A stretch of 64,000 bases of DNA from Promicromonospora panici (GCF_900608595.1 NZ_UWYY01000005.1:229379-293378), one strand, 5' to 3'; shown: positions 9,438 through 17,990, counted from the first letter of the stretch. Translations and numbers: made by a program. The notes: generated from the sequence alone by a model not told the origin.

Positions 9438-9492
9438 GACCACAGCACTTTCTGCCGGAAGGGGACCCCGCCTGGCAGAAAGTGCTGTGGTC
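9438..9492. repeat. Perfect 19-bp inverted repeat (REP-like element)
   Basis: The arms at 9438-9456 and 9474-9492 (GACCACAGCACTTTCTGCC and its exact complement) enclose a 17-nt spacer. The leading AGTTGACCAC also occurs at 8024-8033, on the other side of the M20 gene, suggesting a dispersed intergenic repeat family. It lies upstream of the M20 start. It may be a transcript end or a REP-type mobile element. Confidence 0.65.
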
Positions 9493-9647
9493 AGCTCGCT
9501 CCGTGCTGGGGCCCCTAGGTCGGCTTTGGCGACCTGCGCCGGAACCGCCGCGCGAAGATTTCACACCCGCGCCATTGCCACAAAACGGACTCTTTACCCG
9601 AGGCGGGCACAGTGTGAGCGTCGCATCGTCTGCCCGAAGGGTCCCCA

Positions 9648-10307
9648 GTGACGCTCTCGCCGAGAATCTCCCTGAACAGTCTGCTCACCGCCGTCATCAC
9701 GCTGCTGCTGTTCGCCGCGATCACGCTCGTCGCCGCCCCGCCCGCCGGTGCGCTGCCGCCCGGGACGCCGTCCAAGGCCACCGCACAGTCCGAGCTCAAC
9801 GCCCTGACCGTCCGCTCGGAGGAGTCGATGACCGGCTACTCCCGCGACCTGTTCCCGCACTGGATCAGCCAGGGCAGCAACTGCAACACGCGGGAGACGG
9901 TGCTCAAGCGCGACGCCGACTCGGTCACCGTCGGCGCCGACTGCTACCCCACCTCCGGCAGCTGGTACAGCTACTACGACGGCGCCACCTGGACCCAGGC
10001 CTCCGACCTGGACATCGACCACATCGTGGCCCTGGCCGAGGCCTGGCGCTCCGGCGCCCAGCACTGGACCACCAGCAAGCGACAGAGCTTCGCCAACGAC
10101 CTCAACGGCCCGCAGCTGATCGCCGTCACCGACAACGTGAACCAGGCCAAGGGCGATCAGGACCCCTCCACCTGGCAGCCGCCGCGGTCCGGCGCCCGCT
10201 GCGCGTACTCGAAGTGGTGGATCCACACCAAGTACAGCTGGGGCCTGCACCTGCAGTCCGCGGAGAAGTCCGCGCTGCAGAGCATGCTCAACACCTGCTC
10301 GTACTGA
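9648..10307 (+). CDS. Secreted HNH nuclease-like protein (DUF1524)
   Basis: This 219-aa exported protein has a signal peptide (hydrophobic run, cleavage near PAGALP) followed by an HNH/DUF1524 domain. The core motif is DLDIDHIVALAEAW near residue 123, with downstream residues QLIAVTDNVNQAKGDQDP typical of this nuclease family. Three Cys pairs are spread through the domain, consistent with disulfides outside the cell. Likely roles are extracellular DNA degradation or nutrient scavenging. GTG 9648 is preceded by GAAGGG about 6 nt upstream. The gene is monocistronic and ends before a strong hairpin. Confidence 0.8.
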   Translation: MTLSPRISLNSLLTAVITLLLFAAITLVAAPPAGALPPGTPSKATAQSELNALTVRSEESMTGYSRDLFPHWISQGSNCNTRETVLKRDADSVTVGADCYPTSGSWYSYYDGATWTQASDLDIDHIVALAEAWRSGAQHWTTSKRQSFANDLNGPQLIAVTDNVNQAKGDQDPSTWQPPRSGARCAYSKWWIHTKYSWGLHLQSAEKSALQSMLNTCSY

Positions 10308-10356
10308 ACTGCTCGTACTGAGCCGCGCTGAGTCTGAGCCGCGTTCAGTCCGCAGG

Positions 10357-10392
10357 CCGCGGCGTCGTGGGCACACGCCCACGACGCCGCGG
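10357..10392 (+). terminator. Strong hairpin terminator after the HNH nuclease gene
   Basis: A perfect 16-bp stem (CCGCGGCGTCGTGGGC and its complement) encloses an ACAC loop. It lies about 50 nt after the stop of the nuclease gene. It also marks the point where the sulfotransferase remnant on the other strand loses similarity. Confidence 0.75.
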
Positions 10393-10399
10393 TTCTCGC

Positions 10400-10528
10400 G
10401 CTATGCCCGTTCGCCTCGGGATGCCGCGTGAGCTCGAACATGTGTTACGTGGGCCCGAACCCGGGGCGATCCAGAGCCGCCTCGAGCGAGCTGGTGCCCG
10501 TGCGGGGCAGTCCCGCGCCGATGACCTT
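10400..10528 (-). pseudogene. Sulfotransferase-family remnant (N-terminal P-loop only)
   Basis: On the minus strand, VIGAGLPRTGTSSLEAAL gives the PAPS-binding P-loop seen at the start of sulfotransferase-family proteins. It continues as DRPGFGPT, a stop codon, then HMFELTRHPE in the same frame; relatives read GFGPCYHMFE, so a Tyr codon has become TAA. Similarity then stops at the terminator hairpin and the rest of the gene is missing. It is joined in frame to an SDR tail at LLKVI, so it is part of a chimeric dead gene. It is too short to be functional. Confidence 0.55.
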
Positions 10529-10806
10529 CAGGAGGGCCTGCGCCGCGGCTGCCGGATCGCCGGCGGGCTGGTCCTTCATGACTCCGGCCAGGCGCACGCG
10601 CAGCCCGTCGTAGGCCGGGTTCAGCGTGGCCATGTGGCCGTTGTCGAGCGGGTCCGGGTTCTTGCCGCTCCGGGTGGCGACAGATCGTCCAGGCTGGTGA
10701 CGTCCCGGGCGCTGGCAGCCACCCTGTCGCCCCGGGACAGCGCGGCCTCGACGAAGCTGCGGCCCAGGCCCCGCGACGTACCGGTGACGAACCACGTCTT
10801 GGTCAT
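10520..10806 (-). pseudogene. Short-chain dehydrogenase remnant (internal deletion and frameshift)
   Basis: ATG 10806 opens MTKTWFVTGTSRGLGR, a clear SDR cofactor-binding start (TGxxxGxG), and runs to ARDVTSLDDL. The SDR pattern then jumps to the shifted frame, DNGHMATLNPAYDGL and GDPAAAAQALLKVI, which resembles the extreme C-terminus of the same family. About 190 central residues, including the catalytic YxxxK, are absent. The tail runs directly into a sulfotransferase P-loop fragment. This is a decayed gene produced by deletion. Confidence 0.6.
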
Positions 10807-10947
10807 GAAGTGTTCCCGTCCTGTGGTGAATACGTGTTCACCCTGACGACGGGGCGGGCGGCGCGAGTGACACCGCCGCCCTGATTGGTCAGCCCCCGTT
10901 CCACTGCGCGTCACCCCGGCGCCAGCAAGCCCCGCCACGATCGAGGC

Positions 10948-12813
10948 GTGGAAAACAAGCTCTCCCGCCGGTCCCTCTTCCGGGCCGCAGCGGCTGTCCC
11001 GATCATCTCAGCGGCCTCCGCGAGCGCCGCGACGACGTCGGCGTCCGCCGCGCAGGCACCCGCCGCGCCGACGACGCCGAACGGCGGCCGGCCCGACACG
11101 ACCGCTCCGCAGTTCACGATCGCCGTCCTGCCGGACACCCAGTACCTCCTGGACGACGGCGGCTCCGACGCCGAGCCGGTGCATGCCACGCTGCGCCACC
11201 TGGTGCGCGGGCAGGCGCGGGACAACGTCGTCTTCATGACCCACCTCGGCGACGTCACCGAGCACGGCACCGCGACCGAGATGCGGGCGGCGAGCCGCGC
11301 GTTCGACGCCGCGGGCCGGCTGCCGTACAGCGTGCTGGCCGGCAACCACGACGTCTCGGGTGACGACCAGCGGGGTGACACACCGTACCTGCGCACGTTC
11401 GGGCCGCAGCGGTTCTCGCGGATGAGCACCTACGGCGGTTCGTCCGCCGACGGTTACAACAGCTATCACGTGGTCCGCGGCGGCGGGCGGGAGTGGCTGG
11501 TCCTGGCGCTGGACTGGCGCCTGTCCGACGCCGGGCTCGCCTGGGCCCAGGGGGTGCTGGACGAGCACGCCACGCTGCCGGCGATCCTGACCACGCACGA
11601 CCTGGTCTGGGCCGAGGACGACGGCCGTGCCCACCTGTCCGACCACGGGCAGCGCCTCTGGGACCGCTTGATCCGGGGCAACGACCAGATCTTCCTCGCG
11701 CTCGGTGGGCACTACTGGCCGTCGGGCCGCACGACGATGACGAACGACGACGGCAACCCCGTGCACCTGCACATCACGAACTACCAGGACCGCTACTACG
11801 GCGGCGCGGGCATGGTGCGGTACTACTCCTTCGACCTGGCCCGCGGCGTGATCGACGTCGAGACGTTCTCGCCCTGGCTGCTGGCCAAGGGCGATCCGAC
11901 GCCGCTCGAGGCGGAGCACGTCGAGCTCAGCGGCGATGTCGACCGGTTCACCGTCGAGATCGACTTCGACGAGCGGTTCGCCGCGTTCGCCCCGCCGCTG
12001 CTGCCGGCGCCGCGCCCGCCGTCGGCCGTCATGCCGCGGGGCACCGTCGCGTACTGGCGGTTCGACGAGGCGGGGGTCGCCGCGGCGGTGGCCGACGGCG
12101 CCCCGGTGGCGCCGGGCACCGTCGCCCGCGACCTGACGGGCAACGGCAACGACCTGACCTCCGAGCTCCTGCACACCAGCCGCCCGGAGGCGCTGACCTG
12201 GTCGGCCGAGCATCACGACGCCCAGCCGGCGCACGCGAGCCTTCGGTTCGACGGCGGCAAGCAGCCCGACCGCGGCGCGGTGCTGCGGACCGGCCCCGAC
12301 TCGCCGATCAACAGCGCGAAGTTCGAGTCCGGCTACACGATCGAGACGTTCCTCAAGCTGCCGGAGCCGTTCGAGGGTGACCACTCCTGGATGGGCATCC
12401 TGAGCTGGGAGGGTCGTGCCGGCGACGCGGGCAAGCACAGCGGCTGGTCCGACGACGAGCCGACGTGCAGCCTGAACCTGTCGGGCGAGCGGTTCCTGCA
12501 GTTCGTCGTCTATCCGGTCCCGGTCGACGCCGACCCCACCTCCTGGAGCCACGCGATCCCGGTGGGCCGGTGGATGCACGTCGCGATAGTCAACGACGGG
12601 CGGCACACGGTGATGTACGTCGACGGCTCGAAGATCGTGCGCAACGCCGCCGAGGAGTCGCGGGGCATCTCCACGCTGGGCAAGCCGTTCGTCATCGGCG
12701 CCACCCAGTCCGCCGAGCGGTACGAGCAGGGCTTCTACGGCTGGATCGGCGACACGAGGATCGTCTCCCGCGCGCTGCGGCCGGAACAGTTCCTCACGGC
12801 GAGGGGCCGCTGA
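10948..12813 (+). CDS. Exported metallophosphoesterase with C-terminal LamG-like domain
   Basis: This 621-aa protein starts with a Tat-like signal (SRRSLFRAAAAVP, then an Ala/Ser-rich run to ASAAQA). Residues about 55-300 are a calcineurin-like phosphoesterase with motifs VLPDTQY (Asp63), THLGDVTEHG (Asp102), AGNHDVS (Asn133-His134), TTHDLVW and GGHYW. Residues about 370-621 form a concanavalin/LamG-like jelly roll beginning VAYWRFDEAG and containing YVDGSKIV. It probably cleaves phosphoesters outside the cell, with the second domain binding glycan. GTG 10948 was chosen because it places the twin-arginine signal at the N-terminus; the ribosome site is weak. No operon partner is seen. Confidence 0.8.
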   Translation: MENKLSRRSLFRAAAAVPIISAASASAATTSASAAQAPAAPTTPNGGRPDTTAPQFTIAVLPDTQYLLDDGGSDAEPVHATLRHLVRGQARDNVVFMTHLGDVTEHGTATEMRAASRAFDAAGRLPYSVLAGNHDVSGDDQRGDTPYLRTFGPQRFSRMSTYGGSSADGYNSYHVVRGGGREWLVLALDWRLSDAGLAWAQGVLDEHATLPAILTTHDLVWAEDDGRAHLSDHGQRLWDRLIRGNDQIFLALGGHYWPSGRTTMTNDDGNPVHLHITNYQDRYYGGAGMVRYYSFDLARGVIDVETFSPWLLAKGDPTPLEAEHVELSGDVDRFTVEIDFDERFAAFAPPLLPAPRPPSAVMPRGTVAYWRFDEAGVAAAVADGAPVAPGTVARDLTGNGNDLTSELLHTSRPEALTWSAEHHDAQPAHASLRFDGGKQPDRGAVLRTGPDSPINSAKFESGYTIETFLKLPEPFEGDHSWMGILSWEGRAGDAGKHSGWSDDEPTCSLNLSGERFLQFVVYPVPVDADPTSWSHAIPVGRWMHVAIVNDGRHTVMYVDGSKIVRNAAEESRGISTLGKPFVIGATQSAERYEQGFYGWIGDTRIVSRALRPEQFLTARGR

Positions 12814-12844
12814 GGCGTCGCACCGGGATCCGGGCCGACGGCGT

Positions 12845-13013
12845 CTACCTCGTTCGGGCACCCTGCCGGCAGTCGCTCGGCAGCGCGTAGGGACAGTACT
12901 GCTCCATCTGTGGCTGGACCTGGTCCTGGACGTCCCGCAGCGCCTCGTCGACGGAGCCCAGCAGGACCGCCTGCTGGGCGGTGTCCATCGCGTCGAAGAG
13001 CGTCGAGCACAGG
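12845..13013 (-). pseudogene. C-terminal remnant, probably of an ABC sugar-binding protein
   Basis: Directly after the LacI stop, the minus strand reads FDAMDTAQQAVLLGSVDEAL, then VQPQMEQYCPYALPSDC and a stop at 12845. The AVLxG-SVDEAL pattern resembles the last helices of extracellular sugar-binding proteins, where the repeated DEAL segment is common. Only about 55 codons remain and there is no start. If correct, a LacI-controlled importer was deleted here, leaving its binding-protein tail. The family call is tentative. Confidence 0.4.
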
Positions 13014-13019
13014 GCTCAC

Positions 13020-14066
13020 CTACACCGCGGCGTCGGCGGCGTCCGGCTCGGCGAATCCCGTGGACTCCCGGCGCACGATCCGGAAGGGCGGCTTGATCAG
13101 CCTCGGCTCCTGCCGAGGCCCCTGCTCGTCGATCCGCTCCACGAGCAGGTCGACGGCGATCCGCGCGATCTCGGCCCGCCCCGCGTCCACGGTCGTCAGC
13201 GACGGGACGGAGAACCGGCTCTCGTCGATGTTGTCGAAACCGATGACCGCGACGTCGTCCGGCACCCGCACGCCCGCCGCGGCCAGCTCACGCAGGGCGC
13301 CGAGCGCCAGGCCGTCGTTGAGGCAGAAGAGACCGTCGAACGGCACCGTGGAGCGGAGCAGCTCGCGCGTCGCCTCCGCGCCGTTCCACTGGAACCAGGG
13401 CGCCGCCACGCGGACGAGCTCGGGGTCGTCGGGCAGCCCGGCCTCAGCCAGCGCCTCGCGGTAACCCTTGATGCGCAGGTCGGCCGCGCGCATCTGCACC
13501 TGACCGTCCGGATGGGCGCCGATGACGGCGATGCGGCTGCGCCCCACCTCGATCAGGTGCTGCACGGCGGCCTTCGCCGCGCTCGTGTTGTGCATGGTGA
13601 CGTGATCCGTCGGCCCGCCGAAGATGCGCTCGCCCAGCAGCACACTGGGGAACCGGTCGGTGAGCAGCTCCTTGTCCTCGGTCCCGAGCCGTTCGGGCGC
13701 GTAGAGCAGCCCGTCCGTCAGGTACGGCCGCCGACGGGTCACGACATCGATCTCGCGTTGCCGGTCGCCACCGGTCTGCTCCACCAGGACACCGAGGCCG
13801 CGCTGCTCCGCGGCCCTGATGACCTCGTCGGCGAGCTCCGCGAAGTAGTTCTGCCGCAGCTCCGGCACCGACAGCTCGATGACACCCGTCCGGCCCGACC
13901 GCAGCCCCCGCGCGGACAGGTTCGGCCGGTAGCCGAGCTCGTCGATCGCCCACTGCACCCGGCGTCGCGTCTCGTCGGCGACCCGCGGGAAGTCGTGCAC
14001 CACGTTGGACACGGTCTTGGTCGAGACGCCGGCCAGGCGAGCGACATCCTGCAACGTCACGCTCAC
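13020..14066 (-). CDS. LacI-family transcriptional regulator
   Basis: This 348-aa sugar-responsive repressor type has an N-terminal helix-turn-helix (LQDVARLAGVSTKTVSNVV), the hinge RPNLSARGLRSGRTG, and a periplasmic-binding-protein-like effector domain with FCLNDGLALGALRELAAAG and the C-terminal VPSLTTVDAGRAEI. GTG 14066 was selected because it places the HTH at residue 3 and a purine-rich GAGGGGGC lies about 6 nt upstream. It lies downstream of the type III PKS operon on the same strand but separated by 94 nt with a small palindrome. Its own target is unclear: the gene after it is reduced to a tail. It could act on the GH43 operator 6.5 kb away. Confidence 0.9.
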   Translation of the reverse strand: MSVTLQDVARLAGVSTKTVSNVVHDFPRVADETRRRVQWAIDELGYRPNLSARGLRSGRTGVIELSVPELRQNYFAELADEVIRAAEQRGLGVLVEQTGGDRQREIDVVTRRRPYLTDGLLYAPERLGTEDKELLTDRFPSVLLGERIFGGPTDHVTMHNTSAAKAAVQHLIEVGRSRIAVIGAHPDGQVQMRAADLRIKGYREALAEAGLPDDPELVRVAAPWFQWNGAEATRELLRSTVPFDGLFCLNDGLALGALRELAAAGVRVPDDVAVIGFDNIDESRFSVPSLTTVDAGRAEIARIAVDLLVERIDEQGPRQEPRLIKPPFRIVRRESTGFAEPDAADAAV

Positions 14067-14160
14067 GGCCCGCCCCCTCGTTCTCCGCGCCGACCTCCGC
14101 ACCGGCTCACGTCGAAACCCTACCGGCGTCGTGTCCTGAGCAGGACCACATCGCCGGAGG

Positions 14161-15306
14161 TCAGCGTGCCAGCCGCTCGACGACGGCGCCGTAGAGCCAC
14201 GGCGCCCGCGACGCGGCGGGCACGATGGCCCGGCGGGCAGGGCTGGAGGCCCAGGCGAGCAGCCCGGTGGTGAGCGCGCGGTAGTCGCGGGTAGCCGTCC
14301 GCCACGCGCGCTCGTACGCGTCGGCGTCGTCGAGGTGCCGGACGGCGGCGTCCGCCTGGGCGAGCCCCACCCGGACGCCCTCGCCGGTGAGGGCGTCGAC
14401 GTAGCCCGACGCGTCGCCCACGAGCCGCACCCGTCCGGCGGAACGCCGACGCGAGCGCTGGCGCAGGGGACCCGCACCGAGCAGCGAACCGGTGTCCGTC
14501 GCGGTGGCGAGCCGTGCGCTGAGCTCCGGGAACTGCGCACGCAGCAGCGCGTCGAACCCCGTACCGAGCACCGCACGAGGCCCGAGCAGCGCGACGCCGA
14601 CGGTATCGGCGCCAACCGGTGTCACGTAGGCCTCGGCGTGCGGCGACCAGTGCACCTCGACCAGGTCGGTCCACGGCTGGACCTGAAAGTGCCGGCGCAG
14701 GCCGTAACGGTGGGACGCCGGCCGGGCGGCGCGCGGGCCGGTGCCGACGTCGAGCCCAGCGAGCCGGCGAACCGTGGAGTGCAGGCCGTCGCACCCGAGC
14801 ACCCAGCCGGCCCGCAGCGTGACCGGGGCTCGTCCCGCGCCGACGCCGTCCACACCGACGCCGTGCGCGCCTGTGCCGTCCGCGCCGCCGGGCGCCACCT
14901 CGGCTTCGACCCCCGTGGCGTCCTGCCGCAGGCCCGTGACCCGGCCGTGCAGGAACGACGCACCGACGTCGGCCGCGCGCTTCCACAGGGCCTCGTGCAG
15001 AGCGGTGCGCCGGACGCCGCGGCCCGGCCCGGCGGCGAACCGGTGGTCGGCGTGCCGGCCGGGGGCCCGGTAGCTGATCCCGGCGAGCGGATGGCCCGGC
15101 GGGTCGGCGCCGAGCGCCTGCACGGCGCACAGGGCGCCGGGGAACAGACCCTCTCCGCATGCCTTGTCGAGCGTGCCCGTCCGCCGGTCCGTGACCAGGA
15201 CGTCGAGCCCGGCGGCCCGCGCGTGGATCGCCGCCGCCAGTCCGACCGGTCCGCCACCCACCACCAGGACATCCGCGTCCAGGCCGCCGTGGCGCACGCT
15301 CCTCAC
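14161..15306 (-). CDS. FAD-dependent oxidoreductase (hydroxylase or geranylgeranyl-reductase-like), PKS operon
   Basis: This 381-aa flavoprotein has an N-terminal Rossmann motif DVLVVGGGPVGLAAAIHA, the family residues DKACGEGLFPGAL, VLGCDGLHSTVRRLAG (DG motif) and RVRLVGDASGYVDALTGEGV (GD motif). This places it among class A monooxygenases and geranylgeranyl-reductase-like enzymes. It is third in a tight operon; its GTG at 15306 overlaps the preceding stop by 4 nt. In srsABC-type clusters the equivalent gene hydroxylates the alkylresorcinol ring to give a hydroquinone or quinone. That role is inferred from gene order. Reduction of a prenyl chain is an alternative given the GGR-like CGEG motif. 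Confidence 0.8.
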   Translation of the reverse strand: MRSVRHGGLDADVLVVGGGPVGLAAAIHARAAGLDVLVTDRRTGTLDKACGEGLFPGALCAVQALGADPPGHPLAGISYRAPGRHADHRFAAGPGRGVRRTALHEALWKRAADVGASFLHGRVTGLRQDATGVEAEVAPGGADGTGAHGVGVDGVGAGRAPVTLRAGWVLGCDGLHSTVRRLAGLDVGTGPRAARPASHRYGLRRHFQVQPWTDLVEVHWSPHAEAYVTPVGADTVGVALLGPRAVLGTGFDALLRAQFPELSARLATATDTGSLLGAGPLRQRSRRRSAGRVRLVGDASGYVDALTGEGVRVGLAQADAAVRHLDDADAYERAWRTATRDYRALTTGLLAWASSPARRAIVPAASRAPWLYGAVVERLAR

Positions 15307-15878
15307 CGTGCCCCGTCCGGGGTCGCGTCCACGGCGCCGTCCGGGCCCGCGTCCATGGCCCCGCGCGGGGCCGACCGGAGCGCTCGCTCCTCGGCCGGGA
15401 TGCGGAAGCGGGCCAGCAGCATCGCGTTCAGCACGGTGAAGGCCACAGCCGTGACCCAGCTCGTGTGCACCAGCGGGAGCGCGAAGCCCTCGACCACGAC
15501 CGCCACGTAGTTCGGGTGACGCATCCACCGGTACGGTCCGGCGGACACGAGCGGCAGCCCCGGCACCACGATGATGCGGGTGTTCCAGCGGTGCCCGAGC
15601 GTCGCCACGCACCACCACCGCAGCGCCTGGCTCGCCAGCACCAGCACGAACATCGGCCAGCCGAGCCATGGCAGGAACGGCCGGTCGGCGAGCACGGCCT
15701 CGAGGACGCAGGCCACCAGGAGCCCGCTGTGCAGCGCCACCATCGCCGGGAAGTGTCCCCGCCCCGACTCGACACCGCCGCGGGCGAACGACCACCGTGC
15801 GTTGCGGGTCGACACGACGAGCTCGGCAAGGCGCTCGACCGCCGTCGCGCCCACCAGTGCGATGTAGAACCCGAGCAT
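15303..15878 (-). CDS. Isoprenylcysteine carboxyl methyltransferase-family (ICMT) membrane methyltransferase
   Basis: This 191-aa membrane protein with about four or five hydrophobic segments carries the ICMT/PEMT-type SAM-binding signature: LGHRWNTRIIVVPG, then GPYRWMRHPNY with RHPNY as the key motif, and AEERAL near the C-terminus. In SrsB-type systems such proteins O-methylate phenolic lipids at the membrane. It is the second gene of the operon. Its ATG begins one base beyond the PKS stop, so it is translationally coupled, and it overlaps the next gene by 4 nt. The C-terminal tail is a Gly/Asp/Ala-rich extension. Methylation of a resorcinol is inferred from context. Confidence 0.85.
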   Translation of the reverse strand: MLGFYIALVGATAVERLAELVVSTRNARWSFARGGVESGRGHFPAMVALHSGLLVACVLEAVLADRPFLPWLGWPMFVLVLASQALRWWCVATLGHRWNTRIIVVPGLPLVSAGPYRWMRHPNYVAVVVEGFALPLVHTSWVTAVAFTVLNAMLLARFRIPAEERALRSAPRGAMDAGPDGAVDATPDGAR

Positions 15879-15879
15879 G

Positions 15880-16995
15880 TCAGCGGTCCCCCAGGTTCAG
15901 CAGCACGAGCTCGCACGAGACGCCCGGGCCGAAGGCCATCAGCACGGCGGGCGAACCGGGCGGAGCGTCGGAGTGCGCGAGCGTCCTGGCCAGCACGTCC
16001 AGCACGGACGCCGACGAGAGGTTGCCCGCGCAGGCCAGGCTCGCCCGGCTCTCCCGGACGGCGTCCTCGGGCAGCCCGAGGGCGTCCCGGACGGCGTCGA
16101 TCACGCGCGGCCCACCCGCGTGCACCACCCAGGTGGGCACCTCGGCGGGCGTGAGGTCGTGCTCGGCGAGCAGGCTCTTCACGTCGGCGAGCAGGTGCGC
16201 GCGCAGCAGGTCCGGCAGCCCGGCGGAAAGCACTATCGCGAACCCGGTGTCGCGTACTTCCCAGCCGAGCGCGCCCGTCGTGCCCGGGTAGAGCCGCGAG
16301 CGCGTGTCGACCACGGTGGCCGTGCGCCGCCGTCGGCCCGCCGCCTGCCGCGGTGCACCGTCACCCGGCTCGGCCCGGGCCAGGGGGTGCGCCGCACCGA
16401 CCACGACGGCGGCCGCGGCGCCGTCACCGAACAGCCCGGAGGCCACCACGTTGGCCGTGGAGGCATCGCCGTGCTGCAGGGTCAGCGAGCACAGCTCGAC
16501 GGACACCAGCAGGGACACGTCGCTCGGCCGGCCCAGGAGGTGGTCGTGCACGCGCGCGAGCCCACCGGCGCCGCCCGCGCAGCCGAGACCGAACGACGGC
16601 GTGCGCCGCACGTCGCTGCGCAGGCCGAGCGGCTCGGCGAGCAGCACGTCCAGCGACGGTGCCGCGACCCCGGTCACCGAGGTGGCGAACACATGGTCGA
16701 CGTCCCCCGGTTCGAGCCCGGCGGCGGCCAGCGCCCGCCGGCACGCGCGCTCCGCCAGCAGGGCGCCCTCCCGGACGAAGACCGCGTTGGTGGCACCCAG
16801 GGAGTGCAGCCCCGCGTACTCCTCCAGCGGTAGCACCAGGTGCCGGTGATCGACTCCGGCGCTCGCGTGGAGCCGGCGCAGCAGCGTGATCCGTGCCGGA
16901 TCTGGCGTCACCAGCGGCCCCACGACGTCGGTGATCGCCTCCTGGGCGTACACATTCCCAGGCAGAACGGGCTCGACCGCCACGACATACGACAT
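15880..16995 (-). CDS. Type III polyketide synthase
   Basis: This 371-aa chalcone-synthase-like homodimeric condensing enzyme expected to extend a fatty acyl starter with malonyl-CoA into an alkylresorcinol or alkylpyrone. The catalytic triad is visible: Cys139 in SFGLGCAGGAGG, His292 in VVHAGGPRVIDAV and Asn325 in ACAGNLSSAS. The CoA-site loop GLFGDGAAAAVVVG is also present. ATG 16995 gives the usual family length. It is the first gene of a three-gene operon with the ICMT and FAD enzymes, and is divergent from a UbiA prenyltransferase across 67 nt. The order PKS-methyltransferase-flavoprotein matches srsABC of Streptomyces griseus. The product chain cannot be predicted. Confidence 0.92.
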   Translation of the reverse strand: MSYVVAVEPVLPGNVYAQEAITDVVGPLVTPDPARITLLRRLHASAGVDHRHLVLPLEEYAGLHSLGATNAVFVREGALLAERACRRALAAAGLEPGDVDHVFATSVTGVAAPSLDVLLAEPLGLRSDVRRTPSFGLGCAGGAGGLARVHDHLLGRPSDVSLLVSVELCSLTLQHGDASTANVVASGLFGDGAAAAVVVGAAHPLARAEPGDGAPRQAAGRRRRTATVVDTRSRLYPGTTGALGWEVRDTGFAIVLSAGLPDLLRAHLLADVKSLLAEHDLTPAEVPTWVVHAGGPRVIDAVRDALGLPEDAVRESRASLACAGNLSSASVLDVLARTLAHSDAPPGSPAVLMAFGPGVSCELVLLNLGDR

Positions 16996-17049
16996 CTCAG
17001 CATGGTGACGCAGGACCCGACCACCCGCGCGGCGAGGCCCCGGCACGAC

Positions 17050-17055
17050 TAGCGT
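17050..17055 (+). promoter_or_regulatory. Probable -10 element of the UbiA gene (leaderless)
   Basis: TAGCGT lies 7 nt before the ATG at 17063, so transcription would start at or next to the start codon. No ribosome site precedes the ATG. Confidence 0.55.
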
Positions 17056-17062
17056 GCGGTCC

Positions 17063-17920
17063 ATGCTCACCGGCACGGAGACCCGCCGCCTGGCCCGCGG
17101 CCTCGTGGTCGCGAGCCACGCCGCCCCGGCCGTCGTCGTGACCGGGCTGGCCGCGGCCCTTGCCGCCGCGCTCGGCTCCGACGGGTTCACGATCGTGCTG
17201 GTCACGCTGGCGGTCGGCACCGGCCAGCTCTCGGTCGGGTGGTCCAACGACTGGATCGACGCGGCCCGCGACATCGCCGTCGGGCGCACCGACAAGCCGG
17301 TCGTGGCCGGTCTGGTCACCGCCCGCATCCTGCGCACGGCGGCGTTCGCGGCGCTGGCCGCGTGCGTCGTCGCGTCGCTGGCGCTGGGCGTCGTGCCAGG
17401 GGCCGCCCATCTCGTCGCGGTGGGCGGCGCCTGGGCGTACAACGCCCGCCTCAAGGCGACCGTGTGGTCCTGGTTGCCCTACGCACTGTCCTTCGGGCTC
17501 CTGGCGGTGTTCGTCGTGCTGGCGGCGCCCGGGTCACGCGTCCCGGCGGGCTGGGCCGTGGTAGCGGCGGCGCTGCTCGGCGTCGGGGCACACGTCGCGA
17601 ACACCCTGCCGGACCTGGAGGACGACGCCGCGACGGGGGTGCGCGGCCTGCCGCATCGGCTGGGCCGCCGCGCCTCCGGCGTGCTCGCTCCGTGCGTCCT
17701 CGTGACGGCGGTCGCGGTGGTGGTCACCGGCCCGGCCGGTTCCCCGGGACCCGCCGCGTGGGCCGGCGGCGCGGTCGCGGCCTGCCTCGCCCTCACCGCG
17801 GGTGCCATCGCTCTGGCGCGGCCGCACAGCCGTGCACCGTTCGCCCTCAGCATGGGGGTCGCCGTGGTGTGCGTGGTGCTGCTGGCCCTGGCGGCGACGG
17901 ACATCGCGGTGGCCCGCTGA
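17063..17920 (+). CDS. UbiA-family membrane prenyltransferase
   Basis: This 285-aa membrane enzyme of the UbiA superfamily transfers a polyprenyl diphosphate to an aromatic or other acceptor. The two Mg-diphosphate-binding motifs are seen: NDWIDAARD at about 62-70 and NTLPDLEDDAATG at about 180-192, with GRTDKPVVAG after the first. Eight or nine hydrophobic segments follow the usual pattern. ATG 17063 is preferred to GTG 17054 because TAGCGT sits 7 nt before it with no ribosome site, a leaderless arrangement. It is divergent from the type III PKS, which suggests it prenylates the polyketide product, as in the agq cluster of Actinoplanes missouriensis. That link is inferred. Confidence 0.87.
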   Translation: MLTGTETRRLARGLVVASHAAPAVVVTGLAAALAAALGSDGFTIVLVTLAVGTGQLSVGWSNDWIDAARDIAVGRTDKPVVAGLVTARILRTAAFAALAACVVASLALGVVPGAAHLVAVGGAWAYNARLKATVWSWLPYALSFGLLAVFVVLAAPGSRVPAGWAVVAAALLGVGAHVANTLPDLEDDAATGVRGLPHRLGRRASGVLAPCVLVTAVAVVVTGPAGSPGPAAWAGGAVAACLALTAGAIALARPHSRAPFALSMGVAVVCVVLLALAATDIAVAR

Positions 17921-17990
17921 ACCTGGCGTGGCGCACTGGCGACGGGCGTCGATCGTGGGCACGCTGGACCGGAGCCGAGGGGGAAGGCGG

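Noticed and set aside
14133..14146. Palindrome GTCCTGAGCAGGAC between the FAD enzyme and LacI genes
   Set aside because: Could be a weak terminator or operator, but it is short, isolated and not repeated, so not annotated separately.
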